DNA of 64,000 nucleotides from Armatimonadota bacterium (lineage in GTDB: Bacteria; Sysuimicrobiota; Sysuimicrobiia; Sysuimicrobiales; Kaftiobacteriaceae), in NCBI GenBank assembly GCA_031459765.1, contig JAVKHY010000006.1, positions 62,001-126,000 on the forward strand, in the 5' to 3' direction. Positions 57,323-64,000 of this stretch are shown here, one piece after another. The number at the start of each line of letters is the position of its first letter. Position 1 is the stretch's first letter. The position numbers and the translations under genes are program-made. Under the pieces are notes generated by a model that ran no database searches, was not told where the DNA came from, and saw only the letters and a list, made by a program, of their open reading frames with translations.

Positions 57323-58746
57323 CAGTGCCCCCCCACCGATCCTCCATGCCGGTGGATCCGCCACCCCAGGTAGCGGGTGGTGGCCTCGTAAACGGGTCCG
57401 GCCACAGAGGCCAGGGTCACGGCCACGTGATGCTCGAACCCGTTCCGGCAGATGAAGCGCAAGAGATCCTGCATCTCCGGGATCTCCACGACGGCATACC
57501 CGCCGAAGGTTTGTAGAAACTCCTCCACAACCCGCCCCTCGCCGATGTAGCCGGCGATGGTGCCGGCGCGATCGTCGGTGGAAAAGCGGCAAAAGGTCAG
57601 CGGACCCGGGCGCAGCCGGCCGACGATGGTGCCGAAGGTGTTCTCCCGGCCCACCGTCCCGGCGATGATCTCCTGGTAACTCATCGTCGCCTCCTCAAAC
57701 ATCGTCAGCGGTAGGTTGCTGCAGTGGAAGATCACTGCCCGGTTTGGATCGTCCTTATAGTTGTTGTTCCAGTCCACGATCGCGCTGGGTTGGTTTGCGG
57801 CCAGCTGCAGCGCGTACATGGCCACCACTCCGGCGACATCCGTCTCGCAGGCGCTGGGCATCATCGCGTTGCTCATCATACTCATCACCGTGCACGGCAC
57901 CACGCCCAAATACTCTTCCAGGGCGGTCCAGCACTGAATGGCGCTGGCCCGCAGCCCGTTGACGCTCATCCACTCGTCGAGCACGACGCCGAGCTTGGCC
58001 ATCTTCACCAGCGCGCTCGAAGGAATCCCTTCGGTCCGTACGTAGGCGCGGATGCCGTCCAGGCGCGCCGCCACCGCCGGGCTGTCGTCCCCGAGGCGCG
58101 CGATCCGACCCAGGACCTCGGAGAGATCGAGGGTGATGACGGAGATTCCCGCCCCTTCCAGCAGCTTCTCGCTGAACCGGACCGTGTTGAAGGCCGCCGG
58201 CCGGGCCCCCACCAGTCCGACGCGCAGCCCCTGCAGCCCGCGCACCACCCGGCAGGTGGCGACGAACTCCCGGAGATCCCGACGGAACGCCGGCGTCTGC
58301 GGCGCCACGGTGTGCTGGCGAGTGAGGGAGAAGGGGATGCCGTACTGGGTCAGGTTGTTGCACACCGAGATCTTGCCGCAGAAGCTGTCGCGCCGGCTGG
58401 CGATGGTCATTTGCCCGATCTCGTCGGGAAAGGCATGGACCAGCACCGGGACGCGCAGCCCGGCCAGGCGCAGTGCGTCAGCCACGGCCCTCTCGTCGCC
58501 GAAGTTGGGCAGCGTCACCACAATGCCGGCGATCTCTTCACGGTGGACCCGAAAGAGCGCGGCGCACTTCTTCGCGTCCTCCCAGCTCTCCACGGTCCCC
58601 AGTTTGGTCTGTTCCGGATCGAGGGTGATGACGTCGATCGCCTCCTCGGCCAGCACCTGCAGGATCTCCTGCCGGCCACGCTCGCACAGGTGATCGGGGA
58701 AGAACCCCCGGTTGCCCACGATCAGTCCCAGCGTCGTCCTGCTCAT
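57322..58746 (-). CDS. L-fucose/L-arabinose isomerase family protein
   Basis: 474 residues with the family layout: LGLIVGNRGFFPDHLCERG at the N-terminus, GIVVTLPNFGDERAVADAL, then QCWTALEEYLGVVPC with a metal-site glutamate, and the C-terminal beta-barrel part with PGPLTFCRFSTDD and GFEHHVAVTLASV. It would interconvert an aldose and ketose. ATG at 58746 follows GGAGG. It is 25 bp after the permease gene in the same operon as the FGGY kinase and aldolase, completing an isomerase-kinase-aldolase set. Confidence 0.87.
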   Translation of the reverse strand: MSRTTLGLIVGNRGFFPDHLCERGRQEILQVLAEEAIDVITLDPEQTKLGTVESWEDAKKCAALFRVHREEIAGIVVTLPNFGDERAVADALRLAGLRVPVLVHAFPDEIGQMTIASRRDSFCGKISVCNNLTQYGIPFSLTRQHTVAPQTPAFRRDLREFVATCRVVRGLQGLRVGLVGARPAAFNTVRFSEKLLEGAGISVITLDLSEVLGRIARLGDDSPAVAARLDGIRAYVRTEGIPSSALVKMAKLGVVLDEWMSVNGLRASAIQCWTALEEYLGVVPCTVMSMMSNAMMPSACETDVAGVVAMYALQLAANQPSAIVDWNNNYKDDPNRAVIFHCSNLPLTMFEEATMSYQEIIAGTVGRENTFGTIVGRLRPGPLTFCRFSTDDRAGTIAGYIGEGRVVEEFLQTFGGYAVVEIPEMQDLLRFICRNGFEHHVAVTLASVAGPVYEATTRYLGWRIHRHGGSVGGH

Positions 58747-58771
58747 ATCCACCGCCTCCGTACCATTCGGT

Positions 58772-59629
58772 CTAGCCCTTCACGGCCCCGAAGGTCAGGC
58801 CCCGGAGCAGATAACGCTGCATCAGCAAGGAGAACACCACCACGGGCAGCATCGTCACCAGGCCGGCCGCGGCCAGCGGTCCCCAGGCCACACGGAAACC
58901 GGTGATGTACCGGCCCAGGTAGATGGGCAGCGTCTGCGCTCGGGCCGTCGAGGTCAGGATCAGGGCCAGCAGAAATTCGCCCCAGCTCTGCACGAAGCTC
59001 AGGGTCATCATGGCCGCCAATCCGGGCGCCGAGAGCGGGAGGACGACCCGCCAGAAGGTGGCGAAGGGCGTGGCGCCGTCCACGAAGGCCGCCTCATCGA
59101 GCTCGCGCGGGATCTCGTTGAAGAACGAGATCAGCACCCACACGGCAAAAGGCGTGGTGAAGGTGAGGTGCACCAGGATCAGCGCCCACCAGGTGTCGAG
59201 CAGGTGCAGCAGGCGAAAGGTCACGTAGAGGGGCAGCGCGGCGGCGATGGGCGGCAGCATACGCACGGAGATGATCCACGAGACGAAGGGCATCCCTCCA
59301 ATTTTGAACCGAGAGATGGCGTATCCGGCCAACGCCGCCACAAAGGTGGAGATGAGCGCCGTGCCCAGCGCCACCACCACGCTGTTGCGCAGATAGGGTA
59401 CGATGTTCTCGATCGCCGTCGTGCCGCCGCCGCCACCGTAGATCCCCGAGCCGCCTCCCGTGAAGTTATCGAGGGTCAAAGCTTGGGGAATGATCATCGG
59501 CGGCCAGCGGAACCAATCGCTGCCGGGCTTGAAGGCAGTGGTCACCAGCCAGTAGACGGGAAAGAGGAAGAACACCATGACCGCCAGTGTGATCACGAGC
59601 TTGGCCACGGCCTGAGCGCCCTCCCTCAT
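58772..59629 (-). CDS. Carbohydrate ABC transporter permease (MalG-like)
   Basis: 285 residues, six predicted helices, and the EAA loop ELDEAAFVDGATPFATFWRV. A glycine-rich loop (GGGSGIYGGGGG) lies in the first extracellular segment. ATG at 59629 overlaps the stop of the MalF-like gene (ATGA). Confidence 0.9.
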   Translation of the reverse strand: MREGAQAVAKLVITLAVMVFFLFPVYWLVTTAFKPGSDWFRWPPMIIPQALTLDNFTGGGSGIYGGGGGTTAIENIVPYLRNSVVVALGTALISTFVAALAGYAISRFKIGGMPFVSWIISVRMLPPIAAALPLYVTFRLLHLLDTWWALILVHLTFTTPFAVWVLISFFNEIPRELDEAAFVDGATPFATFWRVVLPLSAPGLAAMMTLSFVQSWGEFLLALILTSTARAQTLPIYLGRYITGFRVAWGPLAAAGLVTMLPVVVFSLLMQRYLLRGLTFGAVKG

Positions 59630-60591
59630 GCCCGTTCCAGCTCCAGCAGACGGTCGATGTGCAGGATCCGGATGAGAACGTTGGTCAGGAGCGTGATGAC
59701 CGCCAGCAGGAGCATGCTCAGGGCCGAGCCGTAGCCGACATCCCATCCGAAGGAGACCCCGACCTTGTAGATATAGAAGCTCAGCGGATGCGTGGCCGAC
59801 CCCGGTCCGCCGAACGTCGTCATGTACACGATGTCGAAGAGTTTAAGGATGTCGATCAGGCGCACGATGAGAACCACCCAGATGAGGGGCGCGAGAAAGG
59901 GCAGCTCGATGAACCGCGTTACGGCCCAGCCCCCGGCGCCGTCCACGGTCGCCGACTCCACCAGGTCCCGGGGGACATTCTGCAGGCCGGCATACAGCAC
60001 CAGGAAGACAAAAGGCGTCCACTGCCAGATGTCGATGATGATGAGCCCGATACGGGCCGCGGTGAAATCTCCCAGCCAGGAGATCCGCTCCAGCCCGAAC
60101 TTGGAGAGCGCGTAGTTCACCGGACCGAACTCGAAGTTGTAGAGCATCTTCCAGGCGATGCCCGCCACCACCGCGGGGATCATCATCGGCAGCAGGAGGA
60201 GCGAGCGCCAGACCCGCTCGCCGACGACGCCGCGCAGGAGCAGCGCCAGGCCCAGCCCCAGGAGCAGCTCGACGGGCAGGGCGATCCCCGCCATCAGACC
60301 GGTGAAGACCAGCGACGCCCGCATCGTGGAGTCCCGGGCCATCTGGACGAAGTTTGCCGTCCCGACGTAGCGCGGCGGGGTCCACTGCGCCAGGTTGTAG
60401 GTGTGCGCCGACATGTAAAGCATATAGACGAACGGGTAGGCGCTCAGCCCGACCAGCAGCGCGACCAGCGGCAGGATCATCCAGAACGCCAGGCGGAAAC
60501 GGCGGGGACGGCGGAGCGGCGCGTGGGGGCGGGCCGCGGACCGCGGCCCGCCCCACAGGACCGGCCTACTTGAGGAGCTTGGCCCACTCAT
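59626..60591 (-). CDS. Carbohydrate ABC transporter permease (MalF-like)
   Basis: 321 residues with six predicted helices, the first at about residues 36-58, and the EAA loop VESATVDGAGGWAVTRFIELP. The start overlaps the binding-protein gene by 26 bp. No ATPase gene is in this operon within the window, so a shared MsmK/UgpC-type ATPase may energise it. Confidence 0.9.
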   Translation of the reverse strand: MSGPSSSSRPVLWGGPRSAARPHAPLRRPRRFRLAFWMILPLVALLVGLSAYPFVYMLYMSAHTYNLAQWTPPRYVGTANFVQMARDSTMRASLVFTGLMAGIALPVELLLGLGLALLLRGVVGERVWRSLLLLPMMIPAVVAGIAWKMLYNFEFGPVNYALSKFGLERISWLGDFTAARIGLIIIDIWQWTPFVFLVLYAGLQNVPRDLVESATVDGAGGWAVTRFIELPFLAPLIWVVLIVRLIDILKLFDIVYMTTFGGPGSATHPLSFYIYKVGVSFGWDVGYGSALSMLLLAVITLLTNVLIRILHIDRLLELERA

Positions 60592-61924
60592 CGGCCAGCT
60601 TGGCCAGCTCGGCCACGGTGATCGGGCGCTTCCCTCCCAGCATCTCGGAGAGCACGCCCACGGTGATGTCCTCGAGCTTCGGCTCCTGAGGAATCCGGGG
60701 ACGATATCCCTGGGTGGGATAGGTGGCCTCCAGCACCGGGACCCGCGGGTCGAGCCGGCGCGCCTCGGGGTCCTTGAGGGTGGACATGCGCGCCGGGGCC
60801 ACGCCGAACTTGATGAATTTCGCCTTGTCGTTCGCCTTATTCGTGGCGAATTGCAGGAAGCGGAAGGCCTCGGGCTTGTGCTTGCTGGCCACGTTGATGC
60901 CCAGGCCCCAGATGCCGCTCACCGAGTGGCCGCCGGGCATCAGGGCCACGCCGACCTTCTGCTCAATCGGCTTCAGGGCTGCGGCTTCGCGGAAGGCGGC
61001 CCAGACGCCGGTCCACTGCGGCACCATCGCCACCGTGCCCCGGGCGAAGGACTCCAGGGTCTCGCCGTAGTCGGCGCCCAGCGGATCGGGGCTGTAGGGC
61101 AGGAGCGCCTTCATGTCCTCGACGGCCTTGACCCCTTCGGGCGTGGCGAAGGCCGGTTCCTTCTTCGCCGTGAAGTAGTCGCCGTAATCCAGGTCCACCG
61201 GCCCGAACTTCTTCAGGCCGTCCTGGCTGCGCCGGTAGGGGGCGAAGAACAGAACGTACATGTAGAACAGGGTGTGGGTGCGGGGGAACATCAGCGCGAT
61301 TCCGTAGTCCGTAGGCGAGTCGGGGTTGAATTTCTTCGTGAAGAACTTCGCCACATCCACCGTTTCCTGCCAGGTCGTGGGCGGCTTCAGGTCGCGTCCG
61401 TACTGCGTCTTGAACTTGGCCTGCAGCGTCGGGTTGGCGAAGTGGTCCTTCCGATAGTAAAACAGCATCGTGTTGTTGTAGAAGGGGATGCCGATGTTCT
61501 TCCCGGCCCAGACCCCTCCAATGTGCCAGATGGTCGGATGGAAGTCCTTCAGATCGTAAGCCGGATCGACCAGCCGGGGATTGTCCTCGCGGAACTTGGC
61601 CAGATCGACGAACCCCGGCGCCATCGCCCCGGCCGTCATCACGTCCCAGGTGGCCACATCAAAGGCCCCGGTGCGGCTGGCGATATCCGCCAGCATGCGG
61701 GGATAGAGCACCTCCCAGGAGATCGGGGTGACCGTGATCTTGATGGTGGGATTCGCCTGCGTGAAGCGCTGGCCGATGTCGGCGAGCGCGTCGGCGTTGT
61801 CCGGCGACGCCCAGACGTTGAGCGTAACCGGCGCCTGGGTCCAGGCCGGACGCAGCGGCGCCGCCAAGAGGAGTGCCACGAGACCGGTGACCACCGTGAG
61901 CCACCGGCGCTTGGTCGGACCCAT
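60566..61924 (-). CDS. Carbohydrate ABC substrate-binding protein
   Basis: 452 residues with a signal peptide (residues 1-30, MGPTKRRWLTVVTGLVALLL) and a family 1 extracellular solute-binding body: VTLNVWASPDNADALADIG, YNNTMLFYYRKDHF and FARGTVAMVPQWTGVW. GAGGGAGG lies upstream of the ATG. It is placed 76 bp after the aldolase gene. Sugar or polyol ligand, identity unknown. Confidence 0.9.
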   Translation of the reverse strand: MGPTKRRWLTVVTGLVALLLAAPLRPAWTQAPVTLNVWASPDNADALADIGQRFTQANPTIKITVTPISWEVLYPRMLADIASRTGAFDVATWDVMTAGAMAPGFVDLAKFREDNPRLVDPAYDLKDFHPTIWHIGGVWAGKNIGIPFYNNTMLFYYRKDHFANPTLQAKFKTQYGRDLKPPTTWQETVDVAKFFTKKFNPDSPTDYGIALMFPRTHTLFYMYVLFFAPYRRSQDGLKKFGPVDLDYGDYFTAKKEPAFATPEGVKAVEDMKALLPYSPDPLGADYGETLESFARGTVAMVPQWTGVWAAFREAAALKPIEQKVGVALMPGGHSVSGIWGLGINVASKHKPEAFRFLQFATNKANDKAKFIKFGVAPARMSTLKDPEARRLDPRVPVLEATYPTQGYRPRIPQEPKLEDITVGVLSEMLGGKRPITVAELAKLADEWAKLLK

Positions 61925-62000
61925 CGTTCCTCCCTCCTCCTACCGCGATCTTCACTGCGTCTGGTGCGGGTGGCCGGCCTGGGCTGGCCCTGGACACCTC

Positions 62001-62666
62001 CTACCGATGAGCCTCAGCGTTGCGCTGGCCGTACCGGCTCCGGTGGAACTCGTATGCCCGCCTCACCTCGTCGGCGGGGAGCTCTTCCGGCTTCCCCATC
62101 TGCAGCGCCAGGTAGCAGATCCGCGCCGCGTCTTCCGTCAGCACCGCGGCGCGTGTTGCCGCTGTGGGGGTCTCTCCGACGGCCAGCACGCCGTGGTGCG
62201 CCAGGAGCACGACCGGGCTGGAGTGCAGGAAGCGGACAGCCGCCTCTCCGATGGCCTCTGTCCCCACCGGCGCGTACTCCGCGCACGGGATCGGACCTCC
62301 GAACACATCGGCCATTGAGGTGAGGTAGACGGGTATGGCCCGTTTGAGCGCCGCGAACGCCGTCGCGTAGGGAGAATGGGTGTGAACGACGCCGCCGATC
62401 CGCGGCAACCGCCGGTACAGGAATAGATGCGTGGCGGTGTCCACCGACGGGGCGAGCGTCCCCTCCACGGTCTGCCCGTCCGCGTTCACGACTACCAGGA
62501 GATCGGGACGGAGCTCCTCGTAGCGCACGCCGCTGGGCTTGATCACGACGAGGCCGGAGTCCGGATCTCGCCCGCTCACGTTCCCGCTGGTCCAGGAGAC
62601 CAATCCCCATCGGACCAGCTCGAGGTGCATCGCGTACACTTCCTCGCGCAGCGCAGCGAGCAGCAC
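62001..62666 (-). CDS. Class II aldolase, AraD/FucA-like
   Basis: 221 residues. GLVSWTSGNVSGRDPDSG at the N-terminus, zinc ligands HTHSPYATAFAAL, LAHHGVLAVG and an acidic residue in EYAPVGTEAIGE. Pattern lies between L-ribulose-5-phosphate 4-epimerase and L-fuculose-1-phosphate aldolase. GTG at 62666 is the chosen start; it falls 7 bp after the kinase stop. With the kinase and isomerase it would finish a three-step sugar pathway. Confidence 0.85.
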   Translation of the reverse strand: MLLAALREEVYAMHLELVRWGLVSWTSGNVSGRDPDSGLVVIKPSGVRYEELRPDLLVVVNADGQTVEGTLAPSVDTATHLFLYRRLPRIGGVVHTHSPYATAFAALKRAIPVYLTSMADVFGGPIPCAEYAPVGTEAIGEAAVRFLHSSPVVLLAHHGVLAVGETPTAATRAAVLTEDAARICYLALQMGKPEELPADEVRRAYEFHRSRYGQRNAEAHR

Positions 62667-62673
62667 AGATCGC

Positions 62674-64000
62674 TCACGTCCCGGGGGCGCGCCACATCGG
62701 CGCCAGCAGCCCCTCGTCCACCAGCTGTAGCATCCGCGGATAGACGGCCCGCCAGCGGCGATAGTGTTCCTGGTAGGCGGCATGGGCGGAGGGGCTGGGG
62801 TCGAAGCGCCGTTCCCAGGCCACCAGTTGCGCCGTGGCCTCCTCCAGACTGGAATAGAAACCGAGGGCCCTGCCCATGATCATCGCCGCACCCAGGGAGG
62901 TGGCTTCTTTGACGACGGGGACTTTCACTGGGATCCCGTAGACATCGGCCATGATCTGCGGCCACAGGAACCCTTTGGACGAGCCTCCGCAAAAGACGAG
63001 CTCGCTCGCCGACCGGCCGGCGAGCTCGGTCAGCACGAGGTAGTTCCCGTAGGAAACGTAGGCCGCGTTCTCCTCCAATGCGCGATAACACTCCTTCTTG
63101 CCGGACGTGTGAGGGGAGAGCACGTCGAACTGGAGGAAGGACGGGGCGGCGTGCTTCCAGCGCCGGGCCACCATCACGTCGGAGAAGATGGCAATGAGCC
63201 CATGGCTGCCGGGCGGGACCTGCTCGGCCATCTTCTCCAGCACCCAGTAAGGATCCACGCCCAGACGGTGCGCCAGCTCCACCTCGCTCTGGCAGAAGGC
63301 GTCCCGGAACCAGCGGGTGGAAAACCCGTGGTAAAAGCCGATGCCCTCCGTCATCCACTGGCCTGGGACGGCGTGACAGAGGGTGCGGGGGCGGGCCTGG
63401 GGATCGATCAGCGGGCGGTCGGTGATCACCGCGGTCTGCCACTGCGTGCCTCCCACCACCACCCAGCTCCCCGGGGTGATCGCGCCCACGCCCACCAGCC
63501 CGCACTGGGTGTCGGCGCCGGAGGTGACGACCGGTGTCCCCGCACGGAGCCCGGTGGCCTCCGCCGCACGCGGCATCACCTCGCCCACGACGGTGCCGGA
63601 CTCGAACACCGGCGGGTAGATCCCGCGAGGCAGATCGAGACGCTCGATCAGCTCTTGGCTCCAGGTGCGTCGGGTCAGGTCGAACAGCCCTGAACTACTG
63701 CCAATGGTGGGATCTGTCACGATCCGGCCGGTCAGCCGGAACAGCACCCAATCGGAGAGCATGCTCATCCGGGCGATGCGGGAGTAGATGTCGGCTCTGT
63801 GTCGGCGCAACCACCAGAATCGCGGCGGGGCGATGATATTCACCCAGTCCCCGCCGATACGGTAGATCTCGTCGGCGAGCCCCGCCCGGATCATCTCCTC
63901 GGCTTCGCGGGTGGCGCGGGCGTCGAGGTTCGGACAGGCCCAGAGGACCTGATCCTCGGCGTCGTAGAGGACCATCCCTTCGCGCATGGAGGTGGCCGTG
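62674..64000 (-). CDS. FGGY family kinase, LsrK-like (partial, N-terminus off window)
   Basis: About 442 residues visible. From memory of the E. coli autoinducer-2 kinase LsrK, the match is close and collinear: SMREGMVLYDAEDQ, WACPNLDARATREAEEM, RWFRDAFCQSEVELAHRLG, VPPGSHGLIAIFSD, HAAPSFLQF, RALEENAAYVS, VFCGGSSKGFLWPQI, PVVKEATSLGAA and a C-terminal MWRAPG. LsrK phosphorylates AI-2 (DPD); other FGGY enzymes phosphorylate pentuloses or deoxy-ketoses. The operon here has no Lsr transporter; it has a CUT1-type importer and a FucI-like isomerase, so a sugar substrate is also plausible. Confidence 0.85.
   Translation of the reverse strand, partial: TATSMREGMVLYDAEDQVLWACPNLDARATREAEEMIRAGLADEIYRIGGDWVNIIAPPRFWWLRRHRADIYSRIARMSMLSDWVLFRLTGRIVTDPTIGSSSGLFDLTRRTWSQELIERLDLPRGIYPPVFESGTVVGEVMPRAAEATGLRAGTPVVTSGADTQCGLVGVGAITPGSWVVVGGTQWQTAVITDRPLIDPQARPRTLCHAVPGQWMTEGIGFYHGFSTRWFRDAFCQSEVELAHRLGVDPYWVLEKMAEQVPPGSHGLIAIFSDVMVARRWKHAAPSFLQFDVLSPHTSGKKECYRALEENAAYVSYGNYLVLTELAGRSASELVFCGGSSKGFLWPQIMADVYGIPVKVPVVKEATSLGAAMIMGRALGFYSSLEEATAQLVAWERRFDPSPSAHAAYQEHYRRWRAVYPRMLQLVDEGLLAPMWRAPGT

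Overview
The window is a GC-rich (roughly two thirds or more G+C), densely packed bacterial chromosome segment. Most neighbouring genes overlap by 4 bp (ATGA/GTGA), GTG starts are common, and divergent or convergent gaps are short. A T-box leader, a YtxH-type membrane protein, NuoA-G-type complex I, TAXI-TRAP transport and many ABC importers for organic solutes suggest an uncultivated, heterotrophic, respiring Terrabacteria-type lineage (for example Armatimonadota/Sysuimicrobiota or Chloroflexota relatives). That placement is inference; no rRNA or universal marker gene is present to fix it.

Layout: (1) 1-6706, minus strand: nuoABCDEFG with its own TTGACA-type promoter, nuoG running off the left edge. 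(2) 6703-10695: cysteine desulfurase, a MerR regulator, a CoA-type Nudix hydrolase and a thyA-folA (dTMP synthesis) pair. (3) 10756-20035: an Asp-box propeller protein, then FAH hydrolase, IclR regulator, polyamine-type ABC importer (two permeases, Tat-exported binding protein, ATPase), an M14-type deacylase and an amidohydrolase. (4) 20063-22865: a perfect 15-bp terminator hairpin and a NitT/TauT-type ABC importer. (5) 22953-27622: housekeeping and hypothetical genes, including an eroded tag pseudogene, a GAF-type methionine sulfoxide reductase relative, ExoD, an oxidoreductase, pterin carbinolamine dehydratase and TauE/SafE. (6) 27660-36408: a catabolic cluster of creatininase-family protein, class II aldolase, UPF0261/Tm-1-like protein, zinc alcohol dehydrogenase, TIM-barrel isomerase, LacI regulator and TAXI-TRAP transporter, preceded by an IclR-like palindrome. 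(7) 36409-43162: C45 acyltransferase plus double-GNAT pair, a GNAT gene remnant, a terminator, a variant ImmA/IrrE protein, a Ski2-like helicase and a sarcosine oxidase-type flavoenzyme. (8) 43155-46885: a LAGLIDADG-derived protein with decayed active sites, an RRM-RGG RNA-binding protein, a dead IS481-type element with intact inverted repeats, and a DEAD-box RNA helicase with strong promoter and structured leader. (9) 46918-53477: corrinoid-binding protein, cupin, transglutaminase-like protein, MutM, a secreted TIM-barrel/propeller fusion and T-box-controlled proC. (10) 53474-55131: arsR-GNAT-arsM. (11) 55188-56314: YtxH protein and O-methyltransferase. (12) 56321-64000, minus strand: a sugar operon with an LsrK-like FGGY kinase, AraD/FucA-like aldolase, carbohydrate ABC importer, FucI-like isomerase and an M24-like protein.

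How it fits together: three separate catabolic loci each pair an importer with dedicated enzymes and, in two cases, a regulator. Their substrates cannot be read from sequence. Several promoters can be read by eye. Some share an extended -10 of the form TGGTAnnnT, and three lie so close to the start codon that the transcripts would be leaderless or nearly so.
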